64,000 nt of DNA from an uncultured Pelagibacteraceae bacterium. GTDB lineage: Bacteria; Pseudomonadota; Alphaproteobacteria; Pelagibacterales; Pelagibacteraceae. The notes under the pieces were generated by a model. The model saw only the letters and a program-made list of their open reading frames with translations, searched no databases and was not told the origin of the DNA. Positions 46,449 through 54,898 of the stretch are shown one piece after another (the first letter of the stretch is position 1; each line of letters opens with the position of its first letter). The translations under genes were made by a program, and so were the position numbers. The DNA lies in assembly GCA_902561155.1 (NCBI GenBank), contig CACEOY010000001.1:145482-209481 (forward strand), in the 5' to 3' direction.

Positions 46449-47891
46449 TTATACTTCTATAACTAAAGTATCTTTTGAGCCACCACCTTGAGAGCTATTA
46501 ACTATTGTGCTACCTTTTCGAAGTGCTACTCTTGTCAAACCACCAGTTGTAACCCATGAAGTTTTGCCGCTAAGAACAAACGGTCTTAAATCTAGATGCC
46601 TAGGTTCAATAGTGTTTTCTGAAATTGTAGGTGTGGTCGACAAAACTTCAAGTGGTTGAGCAATGTAACCTTTTGGGTCTTTATTAATTTTTCTTATAAA
46701 ACCGTTTTTTTCTTTTGTTGAAGCCTTGGGTCCTATCATAATACCATTTCCTCCAGATCCATTTGTCGGCTTTACTACTAATTTAGAAATATTTTCTAGG
46801 ACATGCTCTCTTTCTAATTTGTTTCTACATAAAAAAGTTTCAACTTGATTAATTTTTGGTTCCTCACTTAAATAAAATTTTATCATTTCACCAACATATG
46901 AATAAATAGCTTTATCGTCTGCAATTCCTGTTCCAGGTGCGTTTACTATTCCTACATTTCCTTTAATCCAAGATTTGAAAAGACCAGCAACACCTAAAAG
47001 TGATTTTTTATAAAAAACTTTTGGATCTAGAAAATTGTCATCTATTCTTCTATAAATACAATCTACTTTTAGAGGGCCTTTAACTGTTTTCATGTAAACA
47101 TAATCTTTTTCTACAAATAAATCTTTCCCTTCAACTAAGGCTATGCCCATTTGATCGGCTAAAAATTCATGTTCAAAATATGCTGAGTTATATACACCTG
47201 GAGTAAGTAAAACCATGTGAGGATTTTTAGTTTTTTTTGGCACACATTCTTGCATACAATTATAAAGTTTATTTGGATATTGATGAATAGAAGATACCTT
47301 GTGTCTCGTAAATAATTCTGGAAAAACATCTCTCATCACCATACGATTTTCAAGCATGTAAGACACTCCTGATGGAACTCTAAGATTATCCTCTAAGACT
47401 AAAAATTCTCCATCTTTGTTTTTAATTAAGTCAACGCCTGATATATTAGACCAAGCTTTGTGCTTAGGTGAAAATCCCTCGCATTGCTTTAAATAATATG
47501 GAGATTTGAAAACCAATTCCTCAGGAATTAATTTTTCCTTAAAGATTTTTTTTTCATTATATACATCATCTATAAAAAGATTTAGCGCCCTTACTCTTTG
47601 TAGTAATCCTTTTGAAACTTTATTCCATTCTTTTTTTTCTATTATTCTTGGAATGATATCTAAAGGCCATTTTTTTTCATCTTGTATTTTGTCTGCTGAA
47701 TAAACTTTGAAATTTATACCTCTAGCATTAATAGTGCTTTGACAGTTTTTTTCAATTTCATTTAATTTTTTTATTCCATATCTTTCTAAGATGCCTGATA
47801 TGATTTTAGCTTGTTTTCTAAGCTTATTATCTAAGTTAAAATACTCATCATAAGACTTGCTAGAGTTATATTTTTTCCATATATCAACCAT
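46449..47891 (-). CDS. Circularly permuted type 2 ATP-grasp protein
   Basis: A 480-residue protein of the CP-ATP-grasp 2 group (formerly DUF404/DUF407). Seen: a long N-terminal helical part (1-75), SADKIQDEKKWPLDIIPRII, LLTPGVYNSAYFEHEFLA, DCIYRRIDDNFLD, and VKPTNGSGGNGIMIGPKAS, an ATP-binding loop, followed by RHLDLRPFVL and TTGGLTRVAL. Such proteins usually sit with alpha-E, transglutaminase-like and Anbu genes and are proposed to make or modify a peptide. Here only Anbu is adjacent, divergently. Substrate unknown. Confidence 0.87.
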   Translation of the reverse strand: MVDIWKKYNSSKSYDEYFNLDNKLRKQAKIISGILERYGIKKLNEIEKNCQSTINARGINFKVYSADKIQDEKKWPLDIIPRIIEKKEWNKVSKGLLQRVRALNLFIDDVYNEKKIFKEKLIPEELVFKSPYYLKQCEGFSPKHKAWSNISGVDLIKNKDGEFLVLEDNLRVPSGVSYMLENRMVMRDVFPELFTRHKVSSIHQYPNKLYNCMQECVPKKTKNPHMVLLTPGVYNSAYFEHEFLADQMGIALVEGKDLFVEKDYVYMKTVKGPLKVDCIYRRIDDNFLDPKVFYKKSLLGVAGLFKSWIKGNVGIVNAPGTGIADDKAIYSYVGEMIKFYLSEEPKINQVETFLCRNKLEREHVLENISKLVVKPTNGSGGNGIMIGPKASTKEKNGFIRKINKDPKGYIAQPLEVLSTTPTISENTIEPRHLDLRPFVLSGKTSWVTTGGLTRVALRKGSTIVNSSQGGGSKDTLVIEV

Positions 47892-47998
47892 AAGTTAAAA
47901 TTATTAATTATTTAGGAAATTAATCAAATGCAAGAAATAGATGTCTGGCATGTGTAATTTGGATTATCTATAATAGATTAAATATTTTAACATTAATT

Positions 47999-48724
47999 AT
48001 GACTTATTGTGTTGGTATAAAAACAAACGAAGGCGTAGTTTTAGCATCGGACTCAAGAACTAATGCTGGTTTAGATAATGTTAATATTTACTCTAAGATG
48101 TTAACTTATGATGTAGGAGATAGAACAGTAATTATAGTAACATCTGGAAATTTAGCTACCTCTCAAGCAGTTTTTAAATCTTTAGAAAAAGATATAAAAA
48201 ATAAAGATAGCTCGTTAAGTTTAAATACTTGTAAAGATTTTGAACAGATTGCATCGTATATCGGAAAGCTTAATGTAAAACACTCATCACCTAATGGCGT
48301 AAATACAGATAGCTTGGTATTAGGATCTACTTTTATAATTGGAGGACAGATAAAAGGTCAACCACTTGAATTATATATGGTTTATCCTCAAGGTAACTAT
48401 ATTAGACCAGCTGATAGCAAACCTTACTTGGTGATAGGTGAAGTAAAGTATGGCAAACCAATTTTAGATAGAGTTATAACTCCAAGTGTTTCTATTGGAG
48501 ACGCATCAAGATGTGCATTAATTTCTATGGACTCAACTCTTAAAAGTGATCTTACAGTTGGCCCGCCTATTGATATTGCGGTTTATAAAAAGGACGAAAA
48601 AAAAATTTCTTATCTTAAGTGTCTTAATACAAGTGATGAAGACTACTCTAAAGTCTGCAATCAATGGTCAGATAAAGTTTTACAAGTTTTTGACACATTT
48701 CCAAAATTTGATTGGGAAAAATAA
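47999..48724 (+). CDS. Anbu-type proteasome-related protease
   Basis: A 241-residue Ntn-hydrolase of the Anbu group, a beta-subunit-like peptidase. The N terminus is Met-Thr-Tyr, so Thr2 would be the nucleophile after Met removal; GIKTNEGVVLASDSRTNAG (7-25) carries the conserved Asp, Lys-type residue and SGN follows at 49-51. PSVSIGDASRCALISMDSTLKSDLTVGPP (in part SMDSTLKSDLTVGPP) is typical. The usual partner ATP-grasp gene is divergent with 107 bases between. TATAAT lies 25 bases before its ATG. Confidence 0.88.
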   Translation: MTYCVGIKTNEGVVLASDSRTNAGLDNVNIYSKMLTYDVGDRTVIIVTSGNLATSQAVFKSLEKDIKNKDSSLSLNTCKDFEQIASYIGKLNVKHSSPNGVNTDSLVLGSTFIIGGQIKGQPLELYMVYPQGNYIRPADSKPYLVIGEVKYGKPILDRVITPSVSIGDASRCALISMDSTLKSDLTVGPPIDIAVYKKDEKKISYLKCLNTSDEDYSKVCNQWSDKVLQVFDTFPKFDWEK

Positions 48725-48734
48725 TTAAATTTAT

Positions 48735-48766
48735 AAATTAATCTCCAATATAATGTAGATTAATTT
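48735..48766 (+). terminator. AT-rich hairpin terminator after the Anbu gene
   Basis: AAATTAATCT (48735-48744) pairs perfectly with AGATTAATTT (48757-48766) around a 12-base loop, and T residues follow on the plus strand. It starts 10 bases after the Anbu stop and lies partly inside the 3' end of yjbQ on the other strand. A weak but plausible Rho-independent terminator. Confidence 0.45.
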
Positions 48767-49154
48767 TTCTTTGATGTTTTTCGATTCTATGTTCAAATAA
48801 AAAGAGACCTTGCCAAGTACCTAATACTAAATTAGAATTTTTAATAGATAAACAAAGATGTGTTGAAGTTAAAATTGTTTTGATATGTGCTGGCATATCA
48901 TCTTTGCCCTCCATTTTATGAATATAGCTGTTATCCATTGGGACTAGTCTATCAAAAAAATTTAGTATATCTTTTTGTACATCAGAGTCTGCATTTTCTT
49001 GAACAATAATTGATGCACTAGTATGTAAAATATTAATATTTAATATTCCTTTATTAAAATCTTCACTCTTTATCCATTGTTGAACACTTGAGGTAAAATT
49101 ATAAAGCTTTCTTCCTTTTGTTTTAATTTCAAGTTGGTGAAATTTTTGTATCAT
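48738..49154 (-). CDS. yjbQ: YjbQ-family protein (UPF0047)
   Basis: A 138-residue beta-barrel protein of the UPF0047/YjbQ family, sometimes described as a secondary thiamine-phosphate synthase. Hallmarks: LNINILHTSASIIVQENADSDV (in part ILHTSASIIVQENADSDV), the metal-loop DDMPAHIK (His near 90) and LVLGTWQGLFLFEHR near the C terminus. The physiological function is uncertain. Downstream of pfkA by two bases on the same strand, so likely in its transcript. The first codons come from ATG 49154. Confidence 0.9.
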   Translation of the reverse strand: MIQKFHQLEIKTKGRKLYNFTSSVQQWIKSEDFNKGILNINILHTSASIIVQENADSDVQKDILNFFDRLVPMDNSYIHKMEGKDDMPAHIKTILTSTHLCLSIKNSNLVLGTWQGLFLFEHRIEKHQRKINLHYIGD

Positions 49155-49156
49155 GA

Positions 49157-50247
49157 TTATTCAATATCACCGATATAAGTTCCGAGAGAAAGTGCGGTTT
49201 CAACTAAAGGATCACTTCTTTTAACATTTCTATAAGTTTTTATACCTTTGTCTATAGGTACATCAACTACTCTTCTATTATTCCATGCAACCATTCGATT
49301 AAAATTTTTTTTAGCTAATAAGTCAACTGCATAAACACCGAATGCACTTGCTAATATTCTATCATTTGCAGTTGGTGGAGCTCCTCTTTGAACATGCCCT
49401 AGTGTGGTTACTCTGCATTCAATATCAGTTTTTTTTCATTATTTCAGAAGCTATATATTCTCCTATCCCTCCCAATCTTTTTTTCATCATTAATATATTT
49501 TTGTATTACTTTTAATCCATTTTCTTTTTTAACTGCCTCAGCTACGATTATTAAAGAGTGTTGAATTTGATTCTCTTTCATCTCGTTAAGTTTATTAATA
49601 ATTCCTTTTATTGAGTATTTTATTTCAGGTATTAAAATTACATCGGCTCCACCTGCTATACCTGCATTTAAAGCAATGTGGCCGGCGTCTCTTCCCATAA
49701 CCTCTAATATCATTGACCTTCTATGACTTGCCGCAGTTGATTGTAAATTATCTAAAGCTTGAGTTGCAACATCGATTGCTGTGTGAAAGCCAATGGAATT
49801 TTCTGTGGCCCCCACATCGTTATCAATAGTTTTTGGAATTGCGACGATATTCATTTTTCCTTTCATAGCTAACTTTTTCAAAATTCTCATACTTCCATCT
49901 CCACCAATAATTATTAAACCGTCAAGATTTAAAGATTTGTAACCCTCAATTATAAGTTTTGACGTGTCTATTGTTTTTCCTTTTTTTTGAAATTTAAAAG
50001 GATTGTCTTTGTTATTGGATCCTAAAAAAGTTCCACCCTGTCTTAATAAATAGCCTTTAAAAATATTTCTAGTCAACTTCTGCACATCTGGCGGTCTTTT
50101 AGCTAGACCGATAGTTCCATCTCTAATACCATAAACATCCATATTATATTTAGTCTTAGCTCTGAAAAAAATTGATCTAATTGCTGCGTTCAGTCCCCCG
50201 CAGTCACCTCCGCTTGTCAAAATTCCAATTTTTTTAATTTTGCTCAT
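49157..50247 (-). pseudogene. pfkA: 6-phosphofructokinase, two frameshifts
   Basis: ATP-type phosphofructokinase. Start ATG 50247 (MSKIKKIGILTSGGDCGGLN). GGDGS (115-119) with PKTIDND (138-144) gives the Gly/Lys combination of the group III ATP enzymes, not the Asp/Lys of PPi enzymes. MGRDAGHIAL follows. The frame breaks at a run of seven T (49478-49484); after dropping one base the protein resumes as RLGGIGEYIA, then breaks again at a run of eight T (49429-49436), and resumes as TDIECRVTTLGHVQRG through VVDVPIDKGI to the stop at 49157. Corrected length 362 residues, normal for the family. Confidence 0.88.
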
Positions 50248-50301
50248 TATGAAATTTATTTTTTTAGGAATCATGATAATATAACATATCTTATTAAAAT
50301 A

Positions 50302-51714
50302 ATGGAAAAAAAAGCAAAAATTATAGCAACTATAGGTCCAGCAATTTCATCATCTAGTCAAATTAAAAAATTAATTACACTTGGCGTAGATGCATTTAGA
50401 ATTAATTTTAGTCACGAAATGAAAGAACTAAGAAAAATAATAAATAGAATAAGAAAATTAGAAAAAAAAACAAAAAAAAAAATTTCGTTAATTGCTGACT
50501 TGCAGGGTATAAAATTACGAATAGGTAAGGTTAAAGATAATCTTGTATATGTAAAAAAAAATAATAGATTTATTTTTGATCTTAGTAAAAAAGAAGGTAA
50601 TTCTTTAAGGGTTAATTTGCCTTATCCTCTTGTAATTAAGAAAATTAAGAAAAATAATATTATTTTAATAGATGATGGAAAATTTGCTTTTAAAGTCATC
50701 AAAAAATCAATTAATTCAATTACAACAAAATGTTTGAGTCAAAATTGTAAGTTAACAAGTAACAAAAGTTTTCATGTGTCAAGAATATCTTTGCCTTTTA
50801 ATAACTTAACTGCAAAAGATAAAAAAGATATTAAAATTGCAAAAGCAATAGGGTGTAATTGGATAGCTTTATCATATTTACAAAATACAAAATTAATTTA
50901 TCAAACAAGAAAATTAATTACAAAAGACATGGGTATAATTTCTAAAATTGAGAATAGAGTTGCTTTAAATAATATTGATGAAATTATCAAAGCCTCTGAC
51001 GCTGTAATGATTGCTAGAGGTGACTTAGCTTTGGATGTAGGACATAGCGAAGTTCCTAAAATACAACTATCTTTAATAAAAAAATGTAATAGGTTTTCAA
51101 AGTCAGTTATCGTAGCAACACAGATGTTAGAAAGTATGATAGAGAATTATACACCAACTAGAGCCGAAATTAACGATATCGCTACTGCAATTTTCCAAGG
51201 AGCAGATACGGTGATGTTATCTGCAGAAACTGCTGTAGGTAGATATCCAATACAATCTGTTAAGACAATGTTCAAAACTATTGTTTCAACAGAAAAATAT
51301 AAGAGAGAACACATTGAGGACTTTAAAAATTCTATTGAAACAAAAACAGATCCAATTAAATCCATAGTCTTATCTGTAAAGGATTTAGCATACAATCCAT
51401 CAGTAAAAGCTATAATAGCATTTTCAAATTCTGGTAAAACTGCAAAATTAGTTTCGGCAGTAAGACCTAGCGTAAAAATAATAACGATTTCTCCAAATAT
51501 AAATATAAGTAGACAAATGTCTTTATTATGGGGTGTTCAGTCTATTAAAAGTAAAGATGCTAGCGGATGGAAAGATATGATGAATATATCCCGGCAAATA
51601 ATAAAAAAAGATAAATCGATAAAAAAGAATGATTTTGTAATTATCACTGCGGGTTTGCCTTTTGGCAATGCGACTATGACCAACATGATAAGACTCTATA
51701 AAGTTGGTTCATAA
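50302..51714 (+). CDS. pyk: Pyruvate kinase
   Basis: Converts phosphoenolpyruvate and ADP to pyruvate and ATP. It is 470 residues: IATIGPAISS (8-17), FRINFSHEM, IADLQGIKLRIG with the substrate-site Lys/Arg, IDDGKFAF, the catalytic segment ISKIENRVAL and the metal region MIARGDLALDVGHSEVP, then ATQMLESMIENYTPTRAEINDIA. The C-terminal domain (about 350-470) is complete. It is divergent from pfkA with 54 bases between starts and overlaps a 53-codon gene by TAATG. Confidence 0.95.
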   Translation: MEKKAKIIATIGPAISSSSQIKKLITLGVDAFRINFSHEMKELRKIINRIRKLEKKTKKKISLIADLQGIKLRIGKVKDNLVYVKKNNRFIFDLSKKEGNSLRVNLPYPLVIKKIKKNNIILIDDGKFAFKVIKKSINSITTKCLSQNCKLTSNKSFHVSRISLPFNNLTAKDKKDIKIAKAIGCNWIALSYLQNTKLIYQTRKLITKDMGIISKIENRVALNNIDEIIKASDAVMIARGDLALDVGHSEVPKIQLSLIKKCNRFSKSVIVATQMLESMIENYTPTRAEINDIATAIFQGADTVMLSAETAVGRYPIQSVKTMFKTIVSTEKYKREHIEDFKNSIETKTDPIKSIVLSVKDLAYNPSVKAIIAFSNSGKTAKLVSAVRPSVKIITISPNINISRQMSLLWGVQSIKSKDASGWKDMMNISRQIIKKDKSIKKNDFVIITAGLPFGNATMTNMIRLYKVGS

Positions 51715-51875
51715 TGGAAGAAAAATATTCTATAAATGAAATTCTAAATGCGGTGAATGAAATAAATGAAGTTAAGGTCAATACCCAAATAAAACCCAAA
51801 AAAAATATCGATAATAACGGTATCCCTACAAATACACTTGAGTTAATTGAACAAGCAGAAAAATCTAAAGACTAA
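51714..51875 (+). CDS. Small acidic protein coupled to pyk
   Basis: A 53-codon frame that starts on the last base of the pyk stop codon (TAATG). The product (MEEKYSINEILNAVNEINEV...) is acidic, with an amphipathic helix over 5-20, a basic linker KPKK (27-30) and a second acidic helix (42-53). It overlaps the stop of gap, which is on the other strand, by four bases, so the frame exactly fills the gap between the two genes. No family is recognised. Function unknown; the pyk coupling suggests co-expression. Confidence 0.6.
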   Translation: MEEKYSINEILNAVNEINEVKVNTQIKPKKNIDNNGIPTNTLELIEQAEKSKD

Positions 51876-52876
51876 ATTAGTCCAGCAATTTGAATAGAAG
51901 TATCGCACATTCTATTAGAAAATCCCCATTCGTTATCATACCAAGAAAGAACTCTACTGAATTTTCCTTTGACTACCTGAGTTTGAGTCACATCAAAAAT
52001 TGAGCTATGTGGATTATGATTAAAATCTTTTGAAACCAATGGTTTTTGATTTACATCTAAGATTCCTTTCAGTTCACCCTCAGCTGCTTTTATCATTGCG
52101 TCATTAATTATTTCAGGTGTTACATCTTTTTCAGTGACCAGTGTTAAGTCTATTAGTGAAACGTTAGGTGTGGGAACTCTAATTGCAGTTCCATCTAATT
52201 TTCCTTTCAAGCTTGGTAAAACTAAACTCATAGCTTTAGCTGCACCAGTAGAGGTTGGGATCATAGCTCCCTCTGTAGATCTAGCCCTTCGCAAATCTTT
52301 ATGTAGTGTATCTAAAAGTTTCTGATCCCCTGTGTAACTATGTATTGTTGTCATGTAGCCATAGTTTATTCCAAAATTTTTTTCTAGAACCATTGCTACT
52401 GGGGCTAAACAATTTGTAGTACAAGAACCGTTTGAAATTATATTGTGATCTTTTTTTAATTTATTGCTATTCACACCTTGAACGATGGTAAAATCAACCT
52501 CTTTTCCAGGTGCTGATATAATAACTTTTTTTGCACCACCTTTTAGATGTTTTTCAGAAGTCTTTTTGTCAAGAAAGATTCCGGTACACTCTAATATTAT
52601 ATCCGCTCCAGCTTTTCCCCACGGAATATTTTCTGGGTCTCTCTCTGAAAAGACTTTAATATTCTGGTTAGAAATTTTAAATCCATCTTTTGATGTAGTA
52701 ATTTCATCATTGATAATACCATGAGTGCTATCATATTTTATTAAGTGAGCATTTGTTTCAATTGAACCAAGATCGTTAATTGCAACTACTTGAATCTTAT
52801 CTTTATAATTTTCAAGAATAGCCCTTAATATAAGTCTGCCAATTCTTCCAAAACCATTTATTCCTACTTTAACCAT
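51872..52876 (-). CDS. gap: Glyceraldehyde-3-phosphate dehydrogenase
   Basis: NAD-linked triose oxidation. It is 334 residues: GINGFGRIGR (5-14) Rossmann start, AINDLGS (with Asp35 favouring NAD+), the catalytic Cys152 in SNGSCTTNCLAPV (148-160), RRARSTEGAMIPTSTGAAKA and the C-terminal WYDNEWGFSNRM. Complete. Located next to the glycerol module and convergent with pyk, it handles triose phosphate from glycerol and glucose. Confidence 0.97.
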   Translation of the reverse strand: MVKVGINGFGRIGRLILRAILENYKDKIQVVAINDLGSIETNAHLIKYDSTHGIINDEITTSKDGFKISNQNIKVFSERDPENIPWGKAGADIILECTGIFLDKKTSEKHLKGGAKKVIISAPGKEVDFTIVQGVNSNKLKKDHNIISNGSCTTNCLAPVAMVLEKNFGINYGYMTTIHSYTGDQKLLDTLHKDLRRARSTEGAMIPTSTGAAKAMSLVLPSLKGKLDGTAIRVPTPNVSLIDLTLVTEKDVTPEIINDAMIKAAEGELKGILDVNQKPLVSKDFNHNPHSSIFDVTQTQVVKGKFSRVLSWYDNEWGFSNRMCDTSIQIAGLI

Positions 52877-52881
52877 AAAAT

Positions 52882-53235
52882 TTATACGTATCTAAATACA
52901 ACAATAAAATAACCAACGCAAATTATAGATGCTATCCACAATAAGCTGCCGACTAATCCTAACCAAGCAAGATGAATAAACGCACTTCCTAGCAAAGAAA
53001 CAAATAATCTGTCACCTCTAGTTGTGTCTAATCCTAGAATACCTCTTCGAGGGGATCCACCTGGCACTTTCTTTTCCCAAAAAAACATTACTGTAATACA
53101 TAAAGCTATAAAAATAAAAAAAGCAGCTGTTTGCCAAGTCCAAGCCATCCAAGAAAATAAGTCAAAATCAAAAAGACCTTTTTCTTTAGCTTTGCCAACT
53201 TCTCCCCAGGTAGCTGCATACAAATTTGAAAACAT
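52882..53235 (-). CDS. glpU: Glycerol-transporter-associated small membrane protein (DUF2160)
   Basis: A 117-residue membrane protein with three hydrophobic segments, near 28-52, 78-95 and 98-115. FFWEKKVPGGSPRRGILGLDTTRGDRLFVSLLGSAFIHLAWLG is characteristic of the DUF2160 group (given in part: VPGGSPRRGILGLDTTRGDR). In rhizobia such a gene (GlpU) accompanies the glycerol ABC transporter. The ATG overlaps the stop of the permease GlpQ. Its role in transport is unknown. Confidence 0.82.
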   Translation of the reverse strand: MFSNLYAATWGEVGKAKEKGLFDFDLFSWMAWTWQTAAFFIFIALCITVMFFWEKKVPGGSPRRGILGLDTTRGDRLFVSLLGSAFIHLAWLGLVGSLLWIASIICVGYFIVVFRYV

Positions 53236-54035
53236 TATACCCTCCCCATCGCAAATCCTTTAGCTATATAGTTTCTTACAAAATAAATTACAACAGCGCC
53301 AGGAATTATTGTTAAACTTCCGGCCGCTGCTAATAAACCAAGTTCATAACCTGATGTACTTGAAGTTCTTGTCATTATTGCAGCAATAGGTTTTGCTATA
53401 GTAGCTGTTAAAGTTTTAGCCAACAGTAGTTCAACCCAGGAAAACATAAAGCAAAAAAACATTGTAATACCTATTCCTGCAGCTATTGTTGGAATAAATA
53501 TTTTAAAGAAAAATCTACCAAATGAATATCCGTCGACATAAGCTGTTTCATCTAATTCTTTTGGAACAGCAGACATAAATCCTTCTAATATCCATACAGC
53601 GAGAGGAATGTTAAAAAGACAGTGAGATAAAGCTATAGCTATATGAGTATCAAATAAATTTACTGAAGAATAAAACTGAAAAAAAGGTAACGCAAATACA
53701 GCTGGTGGAGCCATTCTATTTGTTAATAGCCAGAAAAATAAGTGTTTATCTCCTAAGAATTTATATCTAGAAAAAGCGTAAGCAGCAGGTAGAGCTGCAG
53801 AAACTGAAATTATAGTATTAAAAACTGTGTAAGTAATTGAGTTTACATAGCCCATATACCAGGTGCTATCTGTAAAAATTGTAACATAGTTTTCTAAAGT
53901 AAAATCTTTAGGCCATAAAGAATAAACGTTTATAATTTCAGTAGTTGTCTTAAATGACATATTTAATAACCAGTAAATTGGCAACATTAAAAATATTATA
54001 TAAATAGTTGGGACTAACCATTTAATCTTTTTCAT
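53235..54035 (-). CDS. glpQ: Glycerol ABC transporter, permease GlpQ
   Basis: A 266-residue MalG-type permease with six spans. Motifs: YWLLNMSFKTTTEI near 21-34, PAAYAFSRYKFLGDKH and the EAA loop ELDETAYVDGYSFGRFFFKIFIP. It is next to GlpP and GlpU with overlapping starts (four bases with GlpP), and its family place in the glpV-S-T-P-Q-U set supports glycerol. Its N-terminal residues are close to the sn-glycerol-3-phosphate/sugar transporters; glycerol is inferred from gene context. Confidence 0.85.
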   Translation of the reverse strand: MKKIKWLVPTIYIIFLMLPIYWLLNMSFKTTTEIINVYSLWPKDFTLENYVTIFTDSTWYMGYVNSITYTVFNTIISVSAALPAAYAFSRYKFLGDKHLFFWLLTNRMAPPAVFALPFFQFYSSVNLFDTHIAIALSHCLFNIPLAVWILEGFMSAVPKELDETAYVDGYSFGRFFFKIFIPTIAAGIGITMFFCFMFSWVELLLAKTLTATIAKPIAAIMTRTSSTSGYELGLLAAAGSLTIIPGAVVIYFVRNYIAKGFAMGRV

Positions 54036-54898
54036 GTTCTACCCTCATCTTTCATCATTATGGTATAAAAAATCCAACAAATTAAAAGGACAATTAAAAA
54101 ATATATAAGAGACATTGCTGCAGCTGGGCCAAGATCAAATTGCCCTAAAGCCATCTTAACTAAATCAAGAGATAAAAAGTTTGTAGCGTTTCCAGGTCCT
54201 CCACCAGTTAACACAAAAGGCTCAGTATAAATCATAAAACTATCCATAAATCTTAGGAGGATAGCTAAAGTTAGAACTTTTTTCATTTTTGGAAGCTCAA
54301 TATACCTAAATATATCCCACCTGCTGGCTCCATCTATCTCCGCTGCTTGATAGTAAGCTGGCTGGATTGAGTTTAAACCTGCATAAGATAATAAAACTAC
54401 TAAGGAAGTCCAATGCCAAACATCCATTAAAATGGTAGTAAACCATGCATCGCCGCTTTGTTGTGTGAAATTATAATCAAAGCCTATTGAATTTAAAGAG
54501 TTTCCTAAAAAACCAATGTCAGGTAGGGCAAAAATATTCCACATAGCTCCTACTACATTCCAGGGAATTAATAATGGCATAGACATTAAAATTAAGCATA
54601 CTGGAACACCCCAACCTTTTTTTGGCATAGTAAGTGCGATACCTATTCCTAATGGTAATTGTATCAATAAAATAATAAAAGTGAAAACAACTTGTCGTCC
54701 AAGTGATGCGTGGAATCTTTCTGAATGCAAAATTTCTTTGAACCATCTAGTACCTTCCCAAGCAAAAACGTTACTTCCAAAAGTTTCTTGAAAAGAATAA
54801 TTAACAACTGTCATCAAAGGAACTGCTGCATTAAAAGCAACCAATACAAATACTGGAATTACAAATAACCAAGCTTTTTGATTTTGTGTTTTATTCAT
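54032..54898 (-). CDS. glpP: Glycerol ABC transporter, permease GlpP
   Basis: A 288-residue MalF-type permease with six spans. It starts KAWLFVIPVFVLVAFNAAVP near 8-27 and has the EAA loop AAEIDGASRWDIFRYIELPKM (in part AAEIDGASRWDIFRYIELP). Its start overlaps the end of glpT by one base and the following glpQ by four. Glycerol specificity is inferred from the neighbouring glpK. Confidence 0.85.
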   Translation of the reverse strand: MNKTQNQKAWLFVIPVFVLVAFNAAVPLMTVVNYSFQETFGSNVFAWEGTRWFKEILHSERFHASLGRQVVFTFIILLIQLPLGIGIALTMPKKGWGVPVCLILMSMPLLIPWNVVGAMWNIFALPDIGFLGNSLNSIGFDYNFTQQSGDAWFTTILMDVWHWTSLVVLLSYAGLNSIQPAYYQAAEIDGASRWDIFRYIELPKMKKVLTLAILLRFMDSFMIYTEPFVLTGGGPGNATNFLSLDLVKMALGQFDLGPAAAMSLIYFLIVLLICWIFYTIMMKDEGRT

